NCBI GenBank assembly: GCA_025997955.1
Contig: BNVH01000125.1
Location: 1 to 6,775, forward strand
DNA from: Synergistales bacterium
GTDB taxonomy: Bacteria; Synergistota; Synergistia; Synergistales; Aminobacteriaceae
Direction of reading: 5' to 3'
DNA length: 6,775 nt
The notes under the pieces were generated by a model that was not told the origin of the DNA, searched no databases, and saw nothing but the letters and a program-made list of their open reading frames with translations. This document shows positions 1 to 6,287 of the stretch, in pieces (the first letter of the stretch is position 1; the number at the start of each line of letters is the position of its first letter). The position numbers and the translations under genes were made by a program.

Positions 1-45
1 GGACTCATAAGTTGTTGGTATGAATTAGTACGCTAAAAGGATCGG
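1..45 (+). repeat. Left copy of an inverted boundary repeat
   Basis: The first 45 bases match the reverse complement of the last 45 bases (6731-6775) at 42 of 45 positions. The differences fall at positions 1, 4 and 23. The shared core includes CATAAGTTGTTGGTAT and TAGTACGCTAAAAGGATCGG. Similarity stops abruptly at position 45: inward sequence here is CTGCCC, against TTAATG at the other copy. No coding potential is evident. It lies downstream of the racemase gene, whereas the other copy lies upstream of the yjbQ-like gene, so it is not a terminator or promoter kept in one place relative to genes. It could be the edge of an insertion sequence or other dispersed repeat continuing outside the window, or a terminal inverted repeat of the whole segment. 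The repeat itself is certain; its nature is not. Confidence 0.85.
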
Positions 46-79
46 CTGCCCTTGGTGGAATTTAGTTTTTCCGGTGACC

Positions 80-952
80 TTAAATGTAAGCCACTCCTTG
101 TGCCGCTATATTCACAATTCCGCTTATCGTAAGGGACGTGAGTTTACCGCCGTCGCGAACTGTTCTGACGTCGATTACGCCTCCGGGTTGGGACACGTGA
201 ACTGTTATGCTCTTTTCATCGCTCAAGGAGGATAAATACGCCCCAAGAGCGGCGGAGCCGCTTCCGCAACCGCGCTCCCACACTAAGCTGCCGCCCGAGC
301 TGTTGCCGAGAGCGTCAATCGTCGGCTTGACGCGTACTAATGGCGTTATATATGACGCTTCGTTGTCGTACAAGATTATACCGAACGCGTCTTCTTTTAT
401 ATACCTCTCCCATTCTTTGGCGCTTCTCTCGGCAAAGCCGTGCGAGCCGCCCCGCATTTGCTCAACCGTTTTTACGGGTACGATGATGTGGGTGATACCC
501 GGTAAAAAAACGGCCTGAAATTTTTTCATAGAGTCGTTTACCGGTAGCTCTATCTCCTCAATTTTCTGAGGGCAGGGCGCCTGCAGAGCGCAGAAGAAAG
601 CGTTAGGGTTCTCGGTTAGCTTCACTTCGCATTTGACGATGTTTTCCGAGCCGGAGGACTCTAAGGGAACAACGACGCTTTTGTTTTCAATCTGTTTGTT
701 TTCCCAGACTTTAAAGGCGGCCAAGCTCATCGTGGCGTTGCCGCAAAACTCCCCGCCGGCCATATGGATTCGGCCAAAAGCGCCGCCGACTGGTTTTTCT
801 ATAAAACCCACCTGCTCGGCGTAGACGCTGTCGTAAGCCATGATACGTCGAGCTATATCCGGGTATGACTCGCGGCCAATATTCGCGTTTTCATTTTTGA
901 TAAGAACGGTCATATTCTGCGTAGGGTTCAGCTTGATAAAATTCAACTCCAT
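80..952 (-). CDS. DapF-fold amino-acid racemase/epimerase, two-cysteine (PLP-independent) type
   Basis: This 290-residue cytosolic protein has the layout of the diaminopimelate epimerase/histidine racemase superfamily: two similar halves, each giving one catalytic cysteine that acts as acid or base at the substrate alpha carbon without a cofactor. The first cysteine is Cys70 in GGEFCGNATMS (67-76 region); the second is Cys229 in WERGCGSGSAALGAYL (225-240). Classical DapF has a GNGxR-type first motif and GETLACGTG in the second half. Here both motifs are altered, so meso-diaminopimelate is unlikely to be the substrate. The CGSGS second motif suggests the CntK/histidine-racemase-like side of the superfamily, but I cannot assign a substrate. 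No metallophore partner genes (cntL, cntM) are in the window. The start at 952 is supported by GGAGG at 961-965, 8 nt upstream. It is divergent from proBA across 125 bp. Superfamily is confident, substrate unknown. Confidence 0.85.
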   Translation of the reverse strand: MELNFIKLNPTQNMTVLIKNENANIGRESYPDIARRIMAYDSVYAEQVGFIEKPVGGAFGRIHMAGGEFCGNATMSLAAFKVWENKQIENKSVVVPLESSGSENIVKCEVKLTENPNAFFCALQAPCPQKIEEIELPVNDSMKKFQAVFLPGITHIIVPVKTVEQMRGGSHGFAERSAKEWERYIKEDAFGIILYDNEASYITPLVRVKPTIDALGNSSGGSLVWERGCGSGSAALGAYLSSLSDEKSITVHVSQPGGVIDVRTVRDGGKLTSLTISGIVNIAAQGVAYI

Positions 953-1077
953 GACTTACGCCTCCGTCATACGGTTATTTTTTGCAAATACACACTATTT
1001 AACCGCCACATTATATAAAGGCTATTATACAATAAGAAAACAAAATCTTTTCAGACTTAGGGAGATAATATAAAATA
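953..1077. promoter_or_regulatory. Divergent promoter region between racemase gene and proBA
   Basis: This 125 bp AT-rich gap must hold the 5' signals for both divergent genes. On the minus strand two perfect TATAAT boxes are readable, at 1029-1024 and 1015-1010. The second has TTCTTA 17 bp upstream (1038-1033), a weak -35. On the plus strand TATTAT at 1023-1028 is a possible -10 for proB, with TTTAAC at 998-1003 as a weak -35 at 19 bp. The plus- and minus-strand -10 candidates overlap, so the two promoters could compete for polymerase. The proB ribosome site AGGGAG is at 1059-1064, 13 nt from its ATG, rather far. No clear operator palindrome was found. Box matches are seen; promoter activity is inferred. 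Confidence 0.4.
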
Positions 1078-1872
1078 ATGAAACGCGTAGAACTTGGGGA
1101 ACGCAAGCGAATTGTCGTCAAAGTCGGGACGAGCTCCATCACTTACCCGACGGGAAAGATAAACTTGGGCAAGATGGAAGCGTTAGTCCGCGAGCTTTCA
1201 GACCTTCATAACGCCGGCCGCGAGATTATCCTTACAAGCTCTGGCGCCGTAGGCGCGGGCGTGGGGAAGCTCAACGCCGCGCCGCCGTCTAATCTTCAGG
1301 AGAAGCAGGCCTTGGCCGCCATAGGACAGGGACTCCTTATGCACATGTACGAAAAATTTTTCTCGGAGTATTCAAAAAACGTCGCTCAGGCGCTTCTGAC
1401 CCGCGACTGTTTGTCCGACCCCGATCGCAGTCAGAACTTCCGCAATACAATCTTTACGCTTATAAAACTTGGCGTTATCACTATAGTCAACGAAAATGAT
1501 ACGGTGGCCGTGGAAGAGCTGAAGTTTGGCGACAACGACACCCTCTCCGCCATGGTGTCTGTGAGCGCCGAGGCCGATTTGCTGATAATTCTCTCGGACA
1601 TAGACGGCCTCTATGACAGCGACCCAAGGCAAAACGAGGCGGCGCGGCTTATCTCTGAGGTGACCGAGGTGACCGAGGCTATGATGGAGAACTCAAAAGC
1701 AAAGGGCAGCGCTCTCTCAAGCGGCGGAATGTACACCAAGCTTACAGCGGCCCGCTATGCGATGAGTCACGGCATACCGATGGTCATAGCGTCAAGCGAT
1801 GAACCCAACGTCATTCGCCGCGTAGCCGTTGGCGAGAACATAGGCACGCTATTTTTGCCTTACGTTAAATAA
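1078..1872 (+). CDS. proB: Glutamate 5-kinase, short form without PUA domain
   Basis: ProB phosphorylates the gamma-carboxylate of L-glutamate with ATP, giving gamma-glutamyl phosphate, the first committed step of proline synthesis in the cytosol. The 264 residues form one amino-acid-kinase domain with the expected landmarks in order: VVKVGTSS at 13-20 (phosphate-binding lysine), SSGAVGAG at 54-61, NENDTV at 138-143 and FGDNDTLSA at 150-158 (glutamate site), LSDIDGLYDSDP at 172-183, and GGMYTKL at 216-222. The protein ends soon after the kinase fold (IGTLFLP), so the C-terminal PUA domain of the roughly 370-residue E. coli type is absent. Such short forms are known in other bacteria, and nothing suggests truncation by mutation. 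It is followed after 21 nt by proA, so the two are almost certainly cotranscribed and their products act in sequence on a labile intermediate. Confidence 0.95.
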   Translation: MKRVELGERKRIVVKVGTSSITYPTGKINLGKMEALVRELSDLHNAGREIILTSSGAVGAGVGKLNAAPPSNLQEKQALAAIGQGLLMHMYEKFFSEYSKNVAQALLTRDCLSDPDRSQNFRNTIFTLIKLGVITIVNENDTVAVEELKFGDNDTLSAMVSVSAEADLLIILSDIDGLYDSDPRQNEAARLISEVTEVTEAMMENSKAKGSALSSGGMYTKLTAARYAMSHGIPMVIASSDEPNVIRRVAVGENIGTLFLPYVK

Positions 1873-1893
1873 AATTGAGGAGACGAACCAATC

Positions 1894-3144
1894 ATGTCAA
1901 ACGAGTACAATCTTGAGGAAATGGGACGCAAAGCCAAGGCGGCGGCGCGAGGGCTCTCCGTTATACCGACGGAAACCAAAAACACCGCCCTTCGCGCCAT
2001 GGCCGAGGCCATCAGAAAAAACAAAAACGAAATATTAGAGCAAAACAAGCTCGATCTTGACGACGGCAAGGCGTCCGGGCTTACAGGCGCGCTTCTTGAC
2101 CGCTTGGCTCTCAACAACGCGAGAATAGAGGGCATGGCCGTTGGTCTTGAGGAGATAGCGTCATTTCGCGATCCGGTAGGCGAGGTCTTGGGTATGTGGA
2201 ACGGAGAAGCCGGTCGTATAGGAAGAGTCCGGGTGCCGCTTGGCGTCATAGGGATAATCTACGAAGCGCGGCCTAACGTCACGGCGGACGCGTCCGGGCT
2301 TTGCCTCAAGTCGGGCAATGCCGTCATATTGCGCGGCGGCAAAGAGGCGATGAGAAGCAACATCGTTATAGCGAGTATTTTATCCAAGGCCGCCAGTGAA
2401 GCCAATATGCCGCTCGGCGCCATTCAGCTCTTGGCGACGCAAAGCCGCGAGGCGTCCGTAGAGCTTATGCGCCTTCAGGCGTTAGACGTCCTTATACCGC
2501 GCGGCGGGCTGAATCTCAAGAAGTCTATAATGGAAAACGCCCGCGTCCCGTATATCATGACCGGCATGGGCAATTGCCACACGTTCGTGGACGCCTCCGC
2601 CGACATAGATATGGCCGTAAATATAGTCATAAACGCCAAGTGTCAGCGCCCTGGCGTATGCAACGCGATGGAGACCCTTCTCATCCATAAAGACATAGCC
2701 CAGCGTTTTATCCCGGTCTGCATGAAGGCTCTATGCGAGCGCGGCGTGGAGATTCGCGGGGACGAAACTGTGAGGGGGCTTTTCCCGTCCGCGAAAGTAG
2801 CCTCAGAAGAGGACTGGGAGACGGAGTTTTACGACCTCATCTTAGCTGTAAAAGTAGTGGACAACTTGGCGGAGGCCATGAACCACATACATAAATACGG
2901 CACTCAACACAGCGAGGCCATAGTGACGGAGAGCTATGAGAACGCTCAGGCCTTTTTGAGCGGCGTGGACGCCGCGGCTGTGTACGTCAACGCCTCCACG
3001 CGTTTCACAGATGGCGGCGTATTCGGCTTTGGCGCTGAAATGGGGATAAGCACGCAGAAGCTCCACGCGCGCGGACCGATGGGCGTGGAGCAACTTACAT
3101 CCACAAAGTTCATAATTTACGGCTCCGGTCAAGTAAGGGGGTAA
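1894..3144 (+). CDS. proA: Gamma-glutamyl phosphate reductase (glutamate-5-semialdehyde dehydrogenase)
   Basis: ProA reduces gamma-glutamyl phosphate with NADPH to glutamate-5-semialdehyde, which cyclises to pyrroline-5-carboxylate. At 416 residues it is full length for this aldehyde-dehydrogenase-superfamily enzyme. Recognisable segments are PLGVIGIIYEARPNVT (115-130), SGNAVILRGGKEA (140-152), the cofactor-region IPRGGLNLKK (201-210), the active-site segment AKCQRPGVCNAMETLL with catalytic Cys256, and the C-terminal signature VNASTRFTDGGVFGFGAEMG (365-384) followed by ISTQKLHARGPMG. The ATG at 1894 is preceded by GAGGAG at 1877-1882, 11 nt upstream, in the 21-nt gap after proB. No proC is in the window, so the final reductase must be encoded elsewhere. 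Intact, with no missing key residue seen. Confidence 0.97.
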   Translation: MSNEYNLEEMGRKAKAAARGLSVIPTETKNTALRAMAEAIRKNKNEILEQNKLDLDDGKASGLTGALLDRLALNNARIEGMAVGLEEIASFRDPVGEVLGMWNGEAGRIGRVRVPLGVIGIIYEARPNVTADASGLCLKSGNAVILRGGKEAMRSNIVIASILSKAASEANMPLGAIQLLATQSREASVELMRLQALDVLIPRGGLNLKKSIMENARVPYIMTGMGNCHTFVDASADIDMAVNIVINAKCQRPGVCNAMETLLIHKDIAQRFIPVCMKALCERGVEIRGDETVRGLFPSAKVASEEDWETEFYDLILAVKVVDNLAEAMNHIHKYGTQHSEAIVTESYENAQAFLSGVDAAAVYVNASTRFTDGGVFGFGAEMGISTQKLHARGPMGVEQLTSTKFIIYGSGQVRG

Positions 3145-3245
3145 ATACCGCCTATCTTTATCTTTACTATATGAGTATCTTCAGCAAAATAGCTCATGCG
3201 AACAAAACAAAAATACGTCAAACTTAGTTCGTAGGAGGAAATTTT

Positions 3246-4445
3246 ATGACTTGGCAAGCGGCTGAGGGCGTGTTAAAAATAGCTTTTGACCCGCTCTTTA
3301 CCATGACCATCGCGGCTGTTTTTTTTACCATAGGCATGACTCTGCGGCGCAATGTTTCGTTTTTAAGCTGTTTTTGTATACCGGCGGCCGTCATAGGCGG
3401 ACTCATATTGGGTTTTATAACGCTTGGAATGCGCTATCACGGCGGTGTTTCGCTGTCGTTCGATACGGCGCTTCAGACGCCGATGATGTTGGCGTTCTTT
3501 ACAACCATAGGTATGAGCGGCAACTTCGCGATATTGAAGCGTTGTTCGCCGACTTTGATTATCTATCTTGCGGCCTGTTGGGGAGTCGCGATTTTTCAAA
3601 ACGTTTTTGGCGTGCTATTGGCTAAGGTGTTCGGCGTTCACGCCGCGCTTGGCGTCATGGCAGGCTCGGTGTCGCTTGAAGGAGCTCACGACGCGGCCGT
3701 CGTTTTTGGTCCGATGGCCGAGGGGCTTGGTGTCGCCGAGGCGGGGGTTGTGGCGGTAGCGAGCGCGACGTTTGGCCAGATAGCCGGCGGACTCACCGGC
3801 GGACCCTTGGCGAGTTGGCTTATCAGAAGCGTTAAATTAGAGCCGGCGGTGAGCGCGGAAGCCAAGCCGCTTCAGCCTATGGAGAGCTTCGACCTGTTTC
3901 GCGCGTTGACTATCGTCATGGTCGTCATGACCGCGGGGAGCCTTGTCTCGAACTGGAAATGGGGCGGCTTATCTTTACCGGGCTATATGGGCGCCATGTT
4001 TGTAGCGATTGTATTTCGTAACATAAATGACGCGCTCGGACTCTTCAAGATTCACGAAAGGGCTATAGGGCTTATCTCGGATATATCGGTCGGCATGTTT
4101 TTGATAATGTCCATGATGAGCCTCCGCATATGGGATTTATACCGACTCGCCACTCCGATTGCGGCGATGTTGCTGTTGCAGACAGCGGCTATAGCGCTTC
4201 TCGCTATATTCGTGTGCTTTCCGATTTTGGGCAAAGACTATGACGCCGCTATTATGTGCGCGGGTTTTATGGGGCATGGGCTTGGAGCTATGCCTAACGC
4301 CGTTTCCAACATGAACTCCGTTTGCAACCGATATGGCGCTATGTCCTACAGGGCTTTTCTTATCGTGCCTCTTTGCTGCGCGGTTTTGGTAGATATTGTC
4401 GCCATACCTAATATTGTGTGGTTCATAAACTACTTTACACACTAA
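3246..4445 (+). CDS. GltS-type sodium:glutamate symporter family protein, paralog 1
   Basis: This 399-residue, highly hydrophobic inner-membrane protein belongs to the ESS (glutamate:Na+ symporter) family and matches the roughly 400-residue length of E. coli GltS. It has the family's two-repeat layout. A first half of membrane segments ends in GVMAGSVSLEGAHDAAVVFG (136-155), equivalent to the first re-entrant glycine/histidine motif. A short linker (about 196-215) follows. A second half contains PGYMGAMF (245-252), MMSLRIW (290-296) and GHGLGAMPNAVSNM (343-356), equivalent to the second re-entrant motif. AGGAGG at 3233-3238, 7 nt from the ATG, fixes the start. The 101 bp gap after proA leaves room for a separate promoter, though none is clear. 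Family is confident. Glutamate as substrate is only a family expectation, because the motifs differ from the GGHGT and GATPTA of the E. coli protein as I recall them. Confidence 0.85.
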   Translation: MTWQAAEGVLKIAFDPLFTMTIAAVFFTIGMTLRRNVSFLSCFCIPAAVIGGLILGFITLGMRYHGGVSLSFDTALQTPMMLAFFTTIGMSGNFAILKRCSPTLIIYLAACWGVAIFQNVFGVLLAKVFGVHAALGVMAGSVSLEGAHDAAVVFGPMAEGLGVAEAGVVAVASATFGQIAGGLTGGPLASWLIRSVKLEPAVSAEAKPLQPMESFDLFRALTIVMVVMTAGSLVSNWKWGGLSLPGYMGAMFVAIVFRNINDALGLFKIHERAIGLISDISVGMFLIMSMMSLRIWDLYRLATPIAAMLLLQTAAIALLAIFVCFPILGKDYDAAIMCAGFMGHGLGAMPNAVSNMNSVCNRYGAMSYRAFLIVPLCCAVLVDIVAIPNIVWFINYFTH

Positions 4446-4452
4446 AAATCTC

Positions 4453-4486
4453 TCACAAAAACGGTCTATAGGACAGTTTGGAGTGA
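4453..4486 (+). promoter_or_regulatory. Possible RNA hairpin covering the ribosome site of the second transporter gene
   Basis: The 47-nt gap between the transporter genes can fold into an interrupted hairpin: TCAC 4453-4456 with GTGA 4483-4486, AAAC 4459-4462 with GTTT 4476-4479, and GTC 4464-4466 with GAC 4472-4474, around a 5-nt loop. The likely ribosome binding site GGAG (4480-4483), 9 nt before the ATG at 4493, lies in the lower internal loop and stem. It could tune translation of the second gene relative to the first. The stems are short and interrupted, so chance is a real alternative. Confidence 0.25.
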
Positions 4487-4492
4487 CACATT

Positions 4493-5743
4493 ATGACGTG
4501 GAACTATACGGGAAAGGTTTTGAATTTGGTTTTCAATACCGAATTCACAATAGCCATAGCCGCCATAATGTTTTACTGCGGCTTTAGACTTAGGGTAAAA
4601 TTCCAATTTCTCCGCCGATTGAGCGTCCCGTCGGGCGTCGCGGGCGGGCTTGTTATGGCTCTTGTCGTATGGCTTTTTTATTCCCCAGGAATAGCTACGG
4701 TGAACTTTGACTATTCCATGCAGACATCTCTTATCGCCATATTTTTCACCCGAATAGGGCTTACGGGCAGTGTAGACGCTCTCCGTAAGGGCGGACGCAC
4801 ACTCGTTACATACCTATTGGCCTGTTGGGGTCTTGTCATATTTCAGAACATATTAGGCATAGGGCTCGCGGTCCTGTTTGACATACATCCCGCGCTCGGC
4901 GTCATGGCGGGCGCCGTCTCTATGGAGGGTGGACACAATCTAGCCGTCATTTTCGGCCCCATAGCCGAGTCCATGGGCGTATCCGGCGCTGCTGCCGTCG
5001 CAATGGCCGCCGCTACGTTTGGGGTCATAGCGGGCGGGCTCTTGGGCGCGCCGGTGGCAAATTGGCTCATCCAGTATCATAATCTCGATCTTGTGACAAA
5101 TTACGACGATCTCTATAAGGGATACCACGAAGAGAATGAAAAAGAAGACGTGGAGATTCACGATTTTATACAGACTCTCGGCATAATTTTCGCCATAATG
5201 GCGCTTGGGCGCTGGGGGGCGGAACGTCTTGAAGCTTACATAAAAAGCCGCCCGGGCTGGGCGAATTTCGCCCTTCCCGGATACTTAGGGGCGATGTTTT
5301 TGGCTGTACTGTTCCGCAATATCAATGACTATTTCAAACTTATCAAGGTTCACCCGCGTTCTATGGATTTAATCTCGCGCGCCTCGGTAAGCCTGTTTTT
5401 GACCATTTCAATGATGAGCCTCCGAATCTGGGAGCTTTACAGTCTTGCCCTGCCACTTATTTTGATACTGACGGCACAGACCGTATCTATTGTGGTTATA
5501 ACTATTTTTATTGTTTTCCCGCTCATGGGCGGAGACTACGACTCCGCTATAATATGTTCGGGTTTTGTGGGGCACGGTCTCGGCTCGGCATCAAACGCGG
5601 TCTCGACTATGCGCTCGGCCTGCGAAAACTACAATTTGTTGTCGTACAAGGCCCTTCTTATCGTACCCCTTTGCAGCGCCGTCCTGATAGACCTTGTCGC
5701 TTTGCCGATTATTTTATGGTTCATACAAGTATTCGCGTCGTAA
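4493..5743 (+). CDS. GltS-type sodium:glutamate symporter family protein, paralog 2
   Basis: This 416-residue integral membrane protein is clearly homologous to the preceding gene product. Both begin MTW, and their first 190 or so residues line up without gaps, with GVMAG at residue 136 in both. Motifs are GVMAGAVSMEGGHNLAVIFG (136-155), LPGYLGAMFLAVLFRNIND (261-279), SMMSLRIWEL (306-315) and GHGLGSASNAVSTM (360-373). The extra length comes mainly from a hydrophilic, acidic central segment (about 200-225, containing HEENEKEDVE), probably a cytoplasmic loop between the two halves. The second re-entrant motif reads GSASNA, lacking the proline seen in paralog 1 (GAMPNA), which hints at different substrate or ion handling. 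GGAG at 4480-4483 supports the start. Only 47 nt separate it from paralog 1, so cotranscription is likely. It may be a separate carrier or partner in a mixed dimer; the latter is speculative. Confidence 0.85.
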   Translation: MTWNYTGKVLNLVFNTEFTIAIAAIMFYCGFRLRVKFQFLRRLSVPSGVAGGLVMALVVWLFYSPGIATVNFDYSMQTSLIAIFFTRIGLTGSVDALRKGGRTLVTYLLACWGLVIFQNILGIGLAVLFDIHPALGVMAGAVSMEGGHNLAVIFGPIAESMGVSGAAAVAMAAATFGVIAGGLLGAPVANWLIQYHNLDLVTNYDDLYKGYHEENEKEDVEIHDFIQTLGIIFAIMALGRWGAERLEAYIKSRPGWANFALPGYLGAMFLAVLFRNINDYFKLIKVHPRSMDLISRASVSLFLTISMMSLRIWELYSLALPLILILTAQTVSIVVITIFIVFPLMGGDYDSAIICSGFVGHGLGSASNAVSTMRSACENYNLLSYKALLIVPLCSAVLIDLVALPIILWFIQVFAS

Positions 5744-5763
5744 GAAGACATCGTAATAGGGAT

Positions 5764-5793
5764 AATAGGCGCGCTATCAATAGCGCGCCTATT
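5764..5793. terminator. Perfect 13-bp hairpin between convergent genes, likely bidirectional terminator
   Basis: AATAGGCGCGCTA at 5764-5776 is exactly complementary to 5781-5793, around a TCAA loop. The stem is GC-rich in the middle. It lies 20 bp after the stop of the rightward transporter gene and includes the TAG stop (5789-5791) and last codon of the leftward DUF1850 gene. Neither side is followed by a T-run, so it is not a canonical intrinsic terminator. It may instead stabilise 3' ends or depend on Rho or other factors. Confidence 0.6.
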
Positions 5794-6235
5794 CAACAAC
5801 AAGCCGCACTCTCCTGCGCTGAGGCAAATTCTCTCCGCGTGACAATAATTGACCGTTCAAGGTAATATCTCGCGTCGCGGTATGCGAGTTCAGCCAAAGC
5901 AATTCGGGGAAGACCTGCCCTATCTCCTCCATATGTATAAGTCCGTCTTTATCGACGTAGCACCGTTTGCCCTTGTTCTCAGGCACTCCAGCGCCGAACG
6001 CGGGAAAAGTCATCGCGTCCAAGATAAGCCGCCCGGCTTCATCTATATGGTAGTATTCGTTCCATGGGAATTTCTCAAGAGAGTGAATCCAGCCGAAAAA
6101 AAGCGTGTCGCCGGCTTTCGCCGGCGCGCAAACATAAACCTCACCCGTCTGCCAATCGGTTATGCGTAACATAAAGTTAGCTATGGCAATCAAAACAAAA
6201 AAATATATCCGTGATTTAGATTTTGTGATTTTCAT
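5789..6235 (-). CDS. DUF1850 family protein with N-terminal membrane anchor or signal
   Basis: This small protein (148 residues) has a basic N-terminus (MKITKSKSR) and a hydrophobic stretch at about 10-24, giving a signal peptide or single membrane anchor with the rest outside the cytoplasm. The family signature is visible: GWIHSLEKFPWNEYYHID (48-65) and MTFPAFGAGVPE (75-86). DUF1850 has no established biochemical role; family members are usually encoded beside TAXI-type TRAP transporter genes. No TRAP gene is in this window. Upstream on the same strand is a YjbQ-like gene, 52 nt away; convergent on the other side are the GltS-type carriers. The ribosome site is weak (AAGAAAAA region just upstream of the ATG at 6235), and an in-frame TAG two codons upstream excludes any much longer start. 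The stop lies within the 5764-5793 hairpin. Confidence 0.75.
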   Translation of the reverse strand: MKITKSKSRIYFFVLIAIANFMLRITDWQTGEVYVCAPAKAGDTLFFGWIHSLEKFPWNEYYHIDEAGRLILDAMTFPAFGAGVPENKGKRCYVDKDGLIHMEEIGQVFPELLWLNSHTATRDITLNGQLLSRGENLPQRRRVRLVVE

Positions 6236-6251
6236 CAGCTATTTTTCTTAA

Positions 6252-6285
6252 ATCTGTCGCATAATGGTCTTGACAGATGGGACCA
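6252..6285 (-). other. Possible H-type RNA pseudoknot between the YjbQ-like and DUF1850 genes
   Basis: The 52-nt intergenic gap contains two interlocking inverted repeats: ATCTGTC 6252-6258 with GACAGAT 6272-6278 (7 bp), and TGGTC 6265-6269 with GACCA 6281-6285 (5 bp). Read on the minus strand, which is the transcribed one, the order is a 5-bp stem first and a 7-bp stem second, with connecting loops of 2, 2 and 6 nt, which is geometrically allowed for an H-type pseudoknot. It starts 2 nt after the yjbQ-like stop and ends 16 nt before the DUF1850 ATG. It matches no riboswitch class I can recognise. It may be chance, or act on processing or translation. Confidence 0.25.
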
Positions 6286-6287
6286 CT

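Noticed and set aside
207..518. 103-codon open frame on the plus strand opposite the racemase gene.
   Set aside because: The minus-strand frame has clear catalytic motifs and a good ribosome site; this one has neither.
1657..1674. Tandem 9-bp repeat GAGGTGACC in proB, encoding EVTEVTE.
   Set aside because: The local protein length agrees with other ProB sequences as I recall them, so this looks like coincidence of codons and not an insertion.
1860..2249. 129-codon open frame on the minus strand inside proA.
   Set aside because: It lies opposite a well-conserved proA, the translation is Ser/Pro/Arg-rich and resembles no family; a shadow frame.
3171..3231. Weak inverted repeats (ATGAG/CTCAT and CGAAC/GTTCG) in the proA-transporter gap.
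   Set aside because: Five-base stems with loops of 17 and 23 nt are expected by chance; there is no T-run or known riboswitch pattern.
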